Source: Paracoccaceae bacterium (GTDB lineage Bacteria; Pseudomonadota; Alphaproteobacteria; Rhodobacterales; Rhodobacteraceae). Taken from it: a DNA stretch of 64,000 nucleotides. The notes beneath the pieces are model-generated. The model was not told the DNA's origin. It saw nothing but the letters and a program-made list of their open reading frames with translations, and made no database searches. The stretch lies in assembly GCA_016744015.1 (NCBI GenBank), contig JADGFD010000005.1, forward strand, positions 167,193-231,192, read 5' to 3'. Below, in pieces: positions 1-7,897 of this stretch. How positions within the stretch are numbered: the stretch's first letter is position 1; each line of letters begins with the position of its first letter. The position numbers and the translations under genes are program-made.

Positions 1-327
1 TCTGACCACGACCTCGAAATGTTTACAAGCGATGAATATGCGTTGGCGCAGGTCGAGGCTTTCCGTCAAGGTGCCTTGGGGGTTACTCACGACTTCGCGC
101 TGGAACGCCGCCACTGGCCGTTCGCGCTGGAAGACATCCACGCGCCTGAGGTGTTGGTGTTTCATGGGCAAGATGATGGTGGGGTAGATCCGGCAGTCGG
201 CGCGTTTGTCTGTGGGCGCATCCCGGCCTGCGATGAGGTGGTGATGTTCCCCGGCGAAGGCCATTCGGTAATCTACCATAACTATAACGAAATCGCCGGT
301 GCGATACTGTCCGCATGGAAAAATTAA
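1..327 (+). CDS. alpha/beta hydrolase, C-terminal part (5' end outside window)
   Basis: The frame is open from the first base, so this is the 3' end of a gene that begins upstream. The visible ~108 residues match the C-terminal third of an alpha/beta hydrolase. The late Asp of the triad probably lies in HGQDDGGVDP, where the family checks a strand-turn before the lid. The catalytic His is very likely the one in GEGHSVIYHNY, followed by the closing helix. The nucleophile elbow is outside the window, so substrate and subfamily cannot be read. Family assignment is fairly secure; function is open. Confidence 0.75.
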   Translation, partial: SDHDLEMFTSDEYALAQVEAFRQGALGVTHDFALERRHWPFALEDIHAPEVLVFHGQDDGGVDPAVGAFVCGRIPACDEVVMFPGEGHSVIYHNYNEIAGAILSAWKN

Positions 328-518
328 CCGCAAAACCTTCCCCAAAAGGAGGTGGGCATTCTGCGCGTTACAAAAATTCGGTTGGTTTTGAGCTCGAAGC
401 AGACATCACTGTGCGAGTGCATTTGCTTCAGGCCAATTAGGGGGTGTTGGGCGAGCCGAGATACTTCTCGCTTGCAACCTCAGCCCCCTTCCGCCACCAT
501 GTAAAAAAAGGAGGCCCC

Positions 519-1277
519 ATGCCACTATCGGGAAAAACCGCTATCATCACCGGTGCGAGCCGTGGCATTGGCGAGGCCACCGCCTATGAGCTTGCCGCAA
601 AAGGCGCGCAGGTCTTCCTCACGGCCCGTTCGCGCGAAGCCATTGAAGCCATTGCGGCCAAAATCAATGAAAGCGGTGGTAAAGCCGCCTTCCTAGCCTC
701 GGATATGTCCCGAAATTTAGGTGTTGAAACCGTGGTGCGCCGCTGTATGGAAACCTTCGGAAGCCTTGATATTCTGGTGCAAAACGCAGGCGTGATCGAC
801 CCGATTGCGCGCATCACCAATAGTGACCCGGCCCAATGGGCCAAAACCATAGAAACTAACCTGAATGCCGTCTATTACGGCCTCCACGCGGCCCTTCCGA
901 TCATGGAAAAGCAAGGCGCGGGACTCATCATCAACATATCTTCCGGCGCGGCCCACCAGCCACTGGAAGGCTGGAGCCACTATTGTGCGGCCAAGGCTGG
1001 AGCCGCCATGCTCACCCGCCAAGCACATCTGGAAACCGAAGGCTCCAATATCTGTGTTGTTGGCCTTAGCCCCGGCACCGTGGCCACCGATATGCAGGTG
1101 AAAATCAAAGCCTCAGGTATTAATCCTGTTAGCAAAATGGACCCGTCTGTGCATATCCCCGCCACATGGCCCGCCCGCGCTATTGCGTGGCTGGCCGAGG
1201 GTGCGGCGGCGGATTACTGTGGCGAGGAGATCGCTCTGAAAGACGAAGGCATTCGCCGCAAAATCGGGCTAATCTAG
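519..1277 (+). CDS. short-chain dehydrogenase/reductase (SDR)
   Basis: A 252-residue classical SDR, the normal length for the family. The NAD(P)-binding glycine motif TGASRGIG is at residues 11-18, the structural NAG at 90-92, the active-site Ser at 141-142, and the YxxxK pair as Y155/K159 in YCAAK. I chose the ATG at 519 because AGGAGG lies just upstream. A longer frame begins with a TTG at 444 but the extra residues do not look like SDR sequence. The enzyme should oxidise or reduce an alcohol/carbonyl in the cytosol. The motifs do not reveal the substrate, and its neighbours (hydrolase fragment, pyruvate kinase) give no pathway. Confidence 0.88.
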   Translation: MPLSGKTAIITGASRGIGEATAYELAAKGAQVFLTARSREAIEAIAAKINESGGKAAFLASDMSRNLGVETVVRRCMETFGSLDILVQNAGVIDPIARITNSDPAQWAKTIETNLNAVYYGLHAALPIMEKQGAGLIINISSGAAHQPLEGWSHYCAAKAGAAMLTRQAHLETEGSNICVVGLSPGTVATDMQVKIKASGINPVSKMDPSVHIPATWPARAIAWLAEGAAADYCGEEIALKDEGIRRKIGLI

Positions 1278-1639
1278 GCAAACCTCCAAGCACTCCCGCC
1301 CGTCAGGCCCCGTTTTGCTATGCAAAACGAACCCTCCCGTTGGGCGTGGCCTCGGCTTCGCCTCGGTGGCGGCGCGTCAACCACTGCTTGGCTTGGCAAG
1401 TTCTTGCCCGCGCCGCGCTGATACCTGCGCGCATTTGGGAAAGCTGGGCCGACGCACCCAACAAAAGCCGGTTAACCACCGCAGCCAGCGCAAAAGCTGG
1501 ACGGCGGCGCAAAACCGGCATCGCAGCAAGCACAAAGGTTGGTGCGCCGCCACCGAGGCGAAGCCGAGGCGCGGTCCGGTGCGTTAGCACCGGAAATCCG
1601 GCGATAAACTCAGCTATAGGCAGCGGGCGAAACGCCCAG
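1278..1639. other. intergenic region between convergent genes, built of repeats
   Basis: About 360 bases between the SDR and pyk. Open frames here run on both strands but look like shadows of GC-rich repeat sequence and match nothing I recognise. The region contains a small hairpin at 1311-1329 and a long perfect inverted repeat (1349-1375 against 1544-1570). I see no credible gene or RNA. Confidence 0.6.
1311..1570. repeat. hairpin plus 27-bp perfect inverted repeat, related to the element at 51955-52023
   Basis: CGTTTTGC-TAT-GCAAAACG forms a hairpin at 1311-1329. Just after it, 1349-1375 is the exact reverse complement of 1544-1570 (27 of 27 bases), leaving 168 bases between. The core GCCTCGGCTTCGCCTCGG also occurs upstream of the PPDK-like gene, where 23 bases (51983-52005) are identical to 1345-1367 and again follow a TTTTGCC/GGCAAAA hairpin. 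It looks like a dispersed intergenic repeat family, here present once intact and once as an inverted half. Confidence 0.75.
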
Positions 1640-3097
1640 CTAGTCTAGCTCGCCGCCATATATCAGTTTTTCATTTACAGGGGCCACACGCAAAATATTG
1701 GTGGTGCCCGGCGTATTAAACGGCACGCCCGCAGTAATTACAATCATATCGTTTTCACTGGCAAAGCCTGCCTCTTTGGCGGCCTTGGCTGCATTTATCA
1801 CCGCCTCCTTAAAGCGCTCCACCTCGCCAGACACTACACAATGCAGCCCCCAAACAAGTGCCAAACGCCGCGCTGTTTTTGGCACAGGCGTGATCGCAAT
1901 AATCGGCACGCGCGGGCGCTCACGCGCCGCCAGCATCGCCGTGGTGCCAGATTGCGTGAAACTGGCAATCGCCTTAATATCCGTGGTTTCCGCCACTTCC
2001 CGCGCGGCAGCGCTAATCGCATCTGATACCCGCGCTCGGCTCGGCGTGTGAGAGGCCTCAAGCCCATCGCGATACATCTCGTCTTTCTCAACCTCTACCG
2101 CCACGTTGCTCATGGTGGTCACAGCTTCAATCGGGTAATCCCCCGCCGCGCTTTCTGCTGAAAGCATCACCGCATCCGCGCCCTCATAAATTGCCTGCGC
2201 CACGTCTGAGACCTCGGCCCGCGTGGGCACCGGCGAGCTAATCATGCTCTCCATCATTTGCGTCGCCACAATCACCGGCTTACCAACCCTGCGACAAGCA
2301 TGCACCAGCCGTTTTTGAATGGGTGGCACCGCTTGCACAGGCAGCTCCACGCCCAAATCACCGCGCGCAACCATAATGCCGTCCGTCACGGCCAATATCT
2401 CATCAAACGCATCCACTGCGGCCGGTTTCTCGATCTTCGAAACAATCGCAGCCCGCCCTTTGGCCAGTTCCTTGGCTTGCAAAACGTCCGACGCCCGCTG
2501 CACAAAGCTCAGCGCCAGCCAGTCCACGCCCAGCGCACAGGCAAACTCAAGGTCCGCCAAATCCTTCTCGGATAGCGCCGCCAAAGGCAGCACCACATCT
2601 GGCACATTCACCCCTTTGCGGTTTGAGATTGTGCCGCCAACCACCACTTCGGTATCGGCATAGCCATCACCGCAGGCCGTAACTTTCAAGCTGATCTTGC
2701 CGTCATCGACCAGCAAAGTAGAACCAACTTCCAGCGCCTTAAAAATTTCGGTATGGGGCAAATTCACGCGCGTATCATCGCCTAGCGTTTCGTCCAAATC
2801 AAACCGAAATACCGTGCCTTCAACCAATATCTCGCTATCATTGGCAAATGCTCCACAGCGCAGCTTTGGCCCCTGAAGGTCTGCCAAAATGCCAATCGGG
2901 CGGTTCAGTTCCACCTCCAGCTCACGAATAATCGTGTGCCTGAGCTCAATTTCCCCGTGCGTTCCGTGGCTCATATTGAGGCGAAACACATCGGCCCCTG
3001 CCAAAAAAAGCTCGCGTATCATTTGCTTTGTGTCTGAAGCGGGGCCGAGGGTTGCCACAATTTTGACATTCCTCTGGCGGCGTATACCTGTCGTCAT
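1640..3097 (-). CDS. pyk: pyruvate kinase
   Basis: Converts phosphoenolpyruvate and ADP to pyruvate and ATP, the last step of glycolysis. The 485-residue length is typical. It opens with the N-terminal KIVATLGPAS (12-21). The catalytic Lys is in SKIEKP (residues 220-225), the Mg-binding ARGDLG at 244-249 and the ATQMMESM signature at 278-285. The start at 3097 is preferred because the family begins a few residues before KIVATLGP and an AAGAGA stretch lies upstream; the frame itself runs 42 codons further with unlike sequence. It converges with the SDR. A ~170-base spacer separates it from the divergent amidohydrolase gene and should hold both promoters. Confidence 0.95.
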   Translation of the reverse strand: MTTGIRRQRNVKIVATLGPASDTKQMIRELFLAGADVFRLNMSHGTHGEIELRHTIIRELEVELNRPIGILADLQGPKLRCGAFANDSEILVEGTVFRFDLDETLGDDTRVNLPHTEIFKALEVGSTLLVDDGKISLKVTACGDGYADTEVVVGGTISNRKGVNVPDVVLPLAALSEKDLADLEFACALGVDWLALSFVQRASDVLQAKELAKGRAAIVSKIEKPAAVDAFDEILAVTDGIMVARGDLGVELPVQAVPPIQKRLVHACRRVGKPVIVATQMMESMISSPVPTRAEVSDVAQAIYEGADAVMLSAESAAGDYPIEAVTTMSNVAVEVEKDEMYRDGLEASHTPSRARVSDAISAAAREVAETTDIKAIASFTQSGTTAMLAARERPRVPIIAITPVPKTARRLALVWGLHCVVSGEVERFKEAVINAAKAAKEAGFASENDMIVITAGVPFNTPGTTNILRVAPVNEKLIYGGELD

Positions 3098-3268
3098 TTC
3101 ATCTCTTTTCGTGCCAAAGTGGCGGGCCTTCGGCGTGTATAGCGCACCCAAGCGCTGATGTCCGCATGAATTAGCGAAATATCCTTGCTTTTTGGTCGCA
3201 TAGGCTGGCCCATGATTTCGCAAAGGTATACTAACAGTATGACAGTTTAAAGAATCGGACCTCCGAAT

Positions 3269-4018
3269 ATGAGCAAAAGCGACGCTTTTGAGGCGCTAAA
3301 CACAGGCGCTAAATCAAACGTGCTGGTGCTGTGTGACCACGCCAGCAACCACGTGCCCCCTTGTGTAAATGGCGGTAGCCTTGGCATTTCAGAGGCCAAT
3401 ATGAACCGCCACATCGCCTTTGATATCGGCGCACGTGACACCGCGATCCTGATCGCTGAGGCGCTTGATGCCCCGCTGCTCGCCAGCCGCTTTTCCCGCC
3501 TTGTGATAGACCCGAACCGAGGTGTGGATGATCCGACGATCCTGATGAAAATCTATGATCACACTATTGTTGAAGGCAACCGCCATGCCGATGCCGCTGA
3601 AAAACAGCGCCGGATCGAAGCCTTCCACCAGCCCTATCACGCTGCCATTGATGACGCGCTGAGCCAGATCACGGCGCGCGGTGAAACCCCGATCATCATC
3701 TCCATCCACTCCTACACCCCCCAGCTCAACGGCCGCCCGATGCGCCCATGGCACATTGGTGTGTTATGGGATCAAGACGTCCGCATCCCTGTGCCGCTCA
3801 TGGAAAAACTCGGTGAAAACCCCGAAATTGTGGTTGGCAATAATGAGCCGTATTCCGGCGAGCTCCAGGGTGACACCATGTATTTCCATGCCACAAAAAA
3901 AGGCTTTCCGCATGTGCTCATCGAGCTGCGGCATGATCTGATAGACACGCCCGAAGGCCAAGCCAAATGGGCCGCCATTCTTGCCAAACCACTTGCCGAA
4001 ATCATTAACACCCTGTGA
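3269..4018 (+). CDS. N-formylglutamate amidohydrolase family protein
   Basis: A 249-residue protein of the N-formylglutamate amidohydrolase (HutG-like) family, zinc hydrolases that release formate from N-formyl-L-glutamate or act on related N-acyl amino acids. Visible family motifs are LCDHASNHVP near residue 25, a SIHSYTP block in the middle, and NNEPYSGE followed later by a conserved IELRHDL near the end. No other histidine-degradation gene is nearby, so the physiological substrate may not be formylglutamate. It is followed after 7 bases by the DUF1244 gene, so the two are probably one transcript. Confidence 0.85.
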   Translation: MSKSDAFEALNTGAKSNVLVLCDHASNHVPPCVNGGSLGISEANMNRHIAFDIGARDTAILIAEALDAPLLASRFSRLVIDPNRGVDDPTILMKIYDHTIVEGNRHADAAEKQRRIEAFHQPYHAAIDDALSQITARGETPIIISIHSYTPQLNGRPMRPWHIGVLWDQDVRIPVPLMEKLGENPEIVVGNNEPYSGELQGDTMYFHATKKGFPHVLIELRHDLIDTPEGQAKWAAILAKPLAEIINTL

Positions 4019-4025
4019 GGATACT

Positions 4026-4322
4026 ATGGACGACCTAACCCAGCTTAAAGCCGAAGCCGCTGCCTTTCGCCACCTAAAGGCCCACCTTGATGAGCGCCGC
4101 GATGTGCAAAACATAGACATGATGAACCTAACAGGTTTTTGCCGCAACTGCCTGAGCCGCTGGTATCAGGAAGCCGCTAACGAGCTGGGCGTAGAGATGA
4201 GCAAAGACCAAGGCCGCGAGGCGTTTTACGGGATGCCTTATGCCGAGTGGCGGGCGCAGAACCAAACCGAGGCCAGCCCTGAAAAGCAAGCGGCATTTGA
4301 GATAAACAGACCAAAGGATTAA
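4026..4322 (+). CDS. DUF1244 family protein
   Basis: A 98-residue acidic, helical protein matching the DUF1244 family, which is widespread in Proteobacteria and has no established biochemical role. The centre carries the conserved stretch GFCRNCLSRWY with two closely spaced Cys, followed by the EAFYGMPYAEWR motif. I took the ATG at 4026, right after the amidohydrolase stop, since the upstream extension only overlaps that gene. The tight spacing suggests co-expression with the amidohydrolase. Confidence 0.85.
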   Translation: MDDLTQLKAEAAAFRHLKAHLDERRDVQNIDMMNLTGFCRNCLSRWYQEAANELGVEMSKDQGREAFYGMPYAEWRAQNQTEASPEKQAAFEINRPKD

Positions 4323-4422
4323 GCAGGCAATCCGGCGAAGCAGGGTCCGCTAAGCTGGCCGCCGCTTAATTCTATGTGCACCGCATTTTTACGGATTGTC
4401 GCATTTTAAAAACACTATATAA

Positions 4423-4441
4423 CTGTTAATCCAATTAACAG
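4423..4441. promoter_or_regulatory. 8-bp perfect inverted repeat, candidate operator of znuA
   Basis: CTGTTAAT-CCA-ATTAACAG lies directly over the ribosome-binding region of znuA. A zinc-uptake gene is expected to be Zur-controlled, so this is a candidate site, but it is not a clear match to a Zur box I can name. It could equally act as an RNA hairpin masking the GGAG at the znuA start. Confidence 0.35.
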
Positions 4442-4451
4442 GAGCTCCCTT

Positions 4452-5357
4452 ATGAGACTGTCATATATCGCGTTTTTTTTGGCTTTGGGGACCGCAAGTG
4501 CAGCCCAAACCGTCACCACGTCCATTCCGCCGCTTGCCGGCATGATAAATGACCTGACCCGAGGGGTCACAACCGCTCAATCCCTATTGCCCCCCAACAC
4601 CGACCCACATCATTTCAACATGGCCCCGTCGCAAATAAAAACCATTCATTCGGCGGCACGCATCTATGCCATCGGGCAGGAAATGGAACCATGGCTGGAG
4701 CGGCTGGAGCCACAACTTGCTGAGGGTTCAATTGTATATCTCGGTGAAATCGAAGCGGTGCATCCCTATATCCTTGAAGCCCGGCAATTTGGCGGCGCGC
4801 CTGAAAGCGAGCACGAGGAAGACGCGCATGCGGATGAGCATGGCGATGAGCACGCCCATGGTGTCAATGACCCTCACATGTGGCTCAGCCCTGCCATTCT
4901 TGGGGTTTGGGCTGAACAAGTTGTTAATGACCTCGCTGCCGACACGCCTGAGCATGCGGATATGCTCAACGCTAATCTAGCGGCCTATAAGGCCGATCTC
5001 GCCCAGATCGACTCAGAAATGACAACCCTTTCTGCCGCCTTTGCGGCACAGGACATTCAAATCGTTGTCACCCATGACGCCTTTCAATACCTCGAAACCT
5101 ATCTGGGCCTAACACACGTCGGCATGTTTAGTGATATTCAGGATAACGCAGCTGGTGCCCGCAGCATTTCCTCAATTTCTCGGCTAACAGGAGATATCTG
5201 CCTGATCGTTGACCCCAACGAACAGACACCCGAAGGGGTGCTTTCTGAAGCAAAACAGGCGCAGATCGACCCGCTCGGCACCGCTTTCATTGGCCAAGAG
5301 CGCTTCACGCTCGGCTTTTTCAAAGCGATCACGCAGGCGCTTTCATCATGCCTGTAA
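4452..5357 (+). CDS. znuA: zinc ABC transporter, periplasmic zinc-binding protein
   Basis: A cluster A-I metal-binding protein of 301 residues with an N-terminal signal peptide (cleavage near residue 18). Likely metal ligands are His in DPHHF (53-54), DPHMW (142) and THDAF (208). Between the first two is the hallmark flexible His/Asp/Glu-rich loop (about 119-137) that favours zinc over manganese. It would deliver zinc to a ZnuBC permease, but no znuB or znuC is next to it here, so the operon is split or rearranged. The start has GGAG upstream. The stop overlaps the next gene as TAATG, implying coupled translation with a zinc-dependent amidohydrolase. Confidence 0.9.
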   Translation: MRLSYIAFFLALGTASAAQTVTTSIPPLAGMINDLTRGVTTAQSLLPPNTDPHHFNMAPSQIKTIHSAARIYAIGQEMEPWLERLEPQLAEGSIVYLGEIEAVHPYILEARQFGGAPESEHEEDAHADEHGDEHAHGVNDPHMWLSPAILGVWAEQVVNDLAADTPEHADMLNANLAAYKADLAQIDSEMTTLSAAFAAQDIQIVVTHDAFQYLETYLGLTHVGMFSDIQDNAAGARSISSISRLTGDICLIVDPNEQTPEGVLSEAKQAQIDPLGTAFIGQERFTLGFFKAITQALSSCL

Positions 5358-6466
5358 TGCCGACCTCTTTGCCAAAAACCGGATTTTTCGTAGATGAAAA
5401 ATGTTTTTGGCATTCCGGCGGAAACTATGCCCTGACCGCCCCTGTCGGCGGTCTTGTACAGCCCCTCGCCGCTGGCGGCTTGCCCGAAAACCCAGAAACC
5501 AAGCGGCGGCTTTATAACCTGATGAAGGTCACAGGGCTGGCTGATGAACTGGCGATGCAAACCGCCCCGCCCGCTACCCGTGAGCAGCTTCTCAAGATCC
5601 ACCCCGCCACGTATCTCGACAACTTCAAAGCCAAAAGTGATGCCGGGGGTGGCGAGCTGGGCCTGCGCACGCCTTTTGGCCCCGGCGGCTACGAGATCGC
5701 AGCCCTTTCCACTGGCCTTGTCGTGGGCGCCATGCAAGCCGTAGCCGCTGGCACGCTGCAAAACGCCTATGCGCTCTCCCGTCCGCCGGGGCATCATTGC
5801 CTGCCCGAATGGTCCAACGGCTTTTGCCTGCTGGCCAATATCGCCATCGCCATCGAGGCTGTGCAACCACTCCGCGTGGCGGTGGTGGATTGGGATGTCC
5901 ACCACGGCAACGGCACCGAGGCGATCTTTTATGATCGTGATGACGTGCTCACTATTTCCATGCACCAAGAAAAAAACTACCCGCTGGATACCGGCGGCAT
6001 AGAAGCTATCGGCGAGGGTGCGGGCAAAGGCTTCAATATGAACATCCCGCTGCCACCGGGCGCGGGGCATGAGAGCTATCTCTACGCCTTCAAGCGCTTG
6101 ATCCTGCCTCGCCTGCACGCCTTCAAGCCAGACCTCATCGTTGTCGCCTGCGGGTTTGACGCCTCGGGCGTGGACCCGCTCTCGCGCATGCTGTGCAGCG
6201 CTGAAACCTACCGCCTGATGACCCGTGACCTTATGAAAGCCGCCGATGCGCTCTGCCAAGGTCGCTTGGTGATGGCTCATGAGGGCGGCTATTCCGAAGT
6301 GCATGTGCCCTTTTGCGGCCACGCGGTTTTGCAGGAAATGAGCGGCAGCGCTATTGATGCCGGAGACGCCCTCGGCGCGCGGCTGGCCGGGCAGCAACCC
6401 TCGGCTGCTATGCAAACGGTCTATCGTGAAATCACAGACGGGTTTGCCAAAGAATTTGGCCTTTAA
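5348..6466 (+). CDS. histone-deacetylase-superfamily amidohydrolase (class II type)
   Basis: A 372-residue member of the HDAC/acetylpolyamine amidohydrolase superfamily, zinc hydrolases removing acetyl groups from amines. The catalytic His pair is in RPPGHHC (149-150). Zinc ligands are the Asp and His of DWDVHHGNG (181-189) and the Asp of GFDAS (271). Bacterial relatives act on acetylpolyamines or unknown small amides. It overlaps znuA by 10 bases; an ATG at 5357 overlapping the znuA stop is an equally good start and would remove three residues. Coupling to a zinc-uptake protein fits a zinc enzyme, but that link is inference. Confidence 0.9.
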   Translation: MPVMPTSLPKTGFFVDEKCFWHSGGNYALTAPVGGLVQPLAAGGLPENPETKRRLYNLMKVTGLADELAMQTAPPATREQLLKIHPATYLDNFKAKSDAGGGELGLRTPFGPGGYEIAALSTGLVVGAMQAVAAGTLQNAYALSRPPGHHCLPEWSNGFCLLANIAIAIEAVQPLRVAVVDWDVHHGNGTEAIFYDRDDVLTISMHQEKNYPLDTGGIEAIGEGAGKGFNMNIPLPPGAGHESYLYAFKRLILPRLHAFKPDLIVVACGFDASGVDPLSRMLCSAETYRLMTRDLMKAADALCQGRLVMAHEGGYSEVHVPFCGHAVLQEMSGSAIDAGDALGARLAGQQPSAAMQTVYREITDGFAKEFGL

Positions 6467-6584
6467 GCCCACCCTTAAACCAGTGCACATCTCGACTTTT
6501 AGCAAAATAGTAACTATATTAAGGAAGACCAGAAAGGCAGCTCAAGGGGAGGCAATCTCTTGTGACGAATCGAAAGGTTTTCAA

Positions 6585-6815
6585 ATGAACAAAGAACAGT
6601 ATCAGCACCTTCCTACGCGCATAAAAGCGCGCACGGAAGAATACCTCATCGCAGCCAAATCTGTATCCGAAGAATGGTTCGGCATGGATAACGGAAAAGA
6701 AATCCACTTGCTTTCAGTTCAATTGGCCGCCGCCATGATGAACATGGATGCCGCCGAGGTTATTGCCTCAGAAATCGCGAATTTCTCTGACCAGCTGAAA
6801 AAGAAAATGCCCTGA
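6585..6815 (+). CDS. small helical protein of unknown function
   Basis: A 76-residue hypothetical protein beginning at the ATG at 6585, after AAAGG. It is mostly predicted helix, with Met-rich MMNMDAAEV in the middle and a lysine-rich C-terminus, no signal peptide and no membrane segment. I do not recognise the family. It sits alone between the amidohydrolase and a broken acetyltransferase gene. Its composition, richer in A/T and Lys/Glu than the genes before it, may reflect separate ancestry. Confidence 0.6.
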   Translation: MNKEQYQHLPTRIKARTEEYLIAAKSVSEEWFGMDNGKEIHLLSVQLAAAMMNMDAAEVIASEIANFSDQLKKKMP

Positions 6816-6833
6816 GGAGCCAACCTCCCCACC

Positions 6834-7110
6834 ATGCTTGAAACCAGCCGCCTTCGCCTTACCCCCATGGGGCCAAGCCACGCGCAAGGGCTAGCGGATA
6901 TGAACGCCGACCCCGAGGTCATGGCGCATTTCCCTTATGTGATGACGCGCGCGTAATCCGCCGCCCATCTGGCGCGTATGCAAGCCCACTGGACCACCCA
7001 CGCGTTTGGCCTATTTGCTCTGCACCATAAGGAAAACCGCGCGTTTCTGGGCTTCACTAGCCTTACCCATTCCGGCTACGCCCCTTTCACCCCATGCTCC
7101 CCCCGACCAC
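6834..7110 (+). pseudogene. broken GNAT-family (RimJ-like) N-acetyltransferase
   Basis: From the ATG at 6834 the frame gives a clean GNAT start (ETSRLRLTP) followed by an in-frame TAA at 6954-6956. Reading on in the same frame continues the same fold for about 45 residues (HLARMQAHWTTHAFGLFAL and onward to SGYAPFTP), after which similarity stops. The acetyl-CoA-binding half is absent. So the gene has both a nonsense codon and a 3' deletion or frameshift and cannot encode a working enzyme. Stop-codon readthrough would still give a truncated protein. Confidence 0.75.
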
Positions 7111-7419
7111 CTCCTAAGCTGGCACGTGATTCTCCGCCAGCCAAATCCACAAGCATAACCCATCACATTGACTGAAAGCACTTCTGGCTCCGAGAGTATT
7201 GATTTAACCCATCCATGCCTTTGAATAAGTGAGTTAATCCGCAATCAACTTCGCGCGGGCATCCGGTTTGAGCCAATCTGCACAATGACTGGCGCCCAGC
7301 GAATGGCTGACCCCAGTGAAGGGCTTTGATGCATATCAATGCTAGCGGTTAAACATGCTGCTAGCATTACTTCTCAACTGATCAATAGGAGATCGTCTGT
7401 TTTGCTGGGAGGAAAACAA
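7111..7419. other. intergenic region after the broken acetyltransferase
   Basis: About 300 bases without a gene I can support. It lies between the decayed acetyltransferase and the GFA-type gene and contains a 9-bp inverted repeat at 7338-7368. It may be the remains of a deletion that removed the 3' half of the acetyltransferase. Confidence 0.5.
7338..7368. promoter_or_regulatory. 9-bp perfect inverted repeat upstream of GFA-type gene
   Basis: AATGCTAGC and GCTAGCATT are separated by 13 bases and lie about 50 bases before the start codon at 7420. The geometry suits a dimeric repressor or activator site. No regulator gene is adjacent, so this rests on symmetry alone. Confidence 0.3.
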
Positions 7420-7830
7420 ATGCTTGCTGGTGCCTGTTTATGTGGTGCTGTCAAAGTGTCCGGAGAGGCAAAGGCAGCAGATGTCGCAGCTTGCCATTGC
7501 GACACCTGCCGCCGTTGGTCTTCAGGGCCGTATATGGAGGTAACCTGCGAGCAGGTTCAATTCGACGGTGAGGAAAACGTTCGGCGTTTTCGCTCGTCCG
7601 AATGGGCCGAGCGGGGCTTTTGCAAAGAATGCGGCACCAACCTGTTCTATCACATTATCGGTGCCGATGACTATCAGTTGTCGGTCGGGTTGCTGGACGA
7701 TCAGTCAAAACTACAATTCGCCTTGCAGGTTTTTACCGATAGCAAGCCTGCATTCTATGAATTTGCAAACAAGACCGAGATGATGACAGGCGCAGAGGTC
7801 GCGGCCAAATTCGCGCCTCCGCCTGAGTAG
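7420..7830 (+). CDS. GFA (glutathione-dependent formaldehyde-activating) family protein
   Basis: A 136-residue zinc-binding protein with the full GFA cysteine pattern: CxC at 6 and 8, CHCDTC at 25-30, and CKEC at 68-71. The family is named for an enzyme that combines formaldehyde with glutathione, but most members have no proven activity. The start at 7420 follows GGGAGG; upstream codons in the frame look unrelated. No formaldehyde dehydrogenase or S-formylglutathione hydrolase is close by, so a role in formaldehyde detoxification is not supported by context. Confidence 0.85.
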   Translation: MLAGACLCGAVKVSGEAKAADVAACHCDTCRRWSSGPYMEVTCEQVQFDGEENVRRFRSSEWAERGFCKECGTNLFYHIIGADDYQLSVGLLDDQSKLQFALQVFTDSKPAFYEFANKTEMMTGAEVAAKFAPPPE

Positions 7831-7897
7831 CAGCGTAAGAAGGTCATCCACTTCAAGCGTGGGATTGCCCGCGCTGAACACAAAGTGAGCATTCAAA

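Noticed and set aside
1166..1648. Several overlapping frames in the SDR-pyk gap
   Set aside because: They arise from the repeat sequence and disagree with each other in frame; none has a ribosome site or family.
5138..6505. Long open frame on the minus strand opposite znuA and the amidohydrolase
   Set aside because: It is fully antisense to two well-supported genes and its translation has no recognisable domain or sensible composition.
6816..7419. Possible insertion-sequence remnant around the broken acetyltransferase
   Set aside because: No transposase frame, terminal repeats or target duplication seen.
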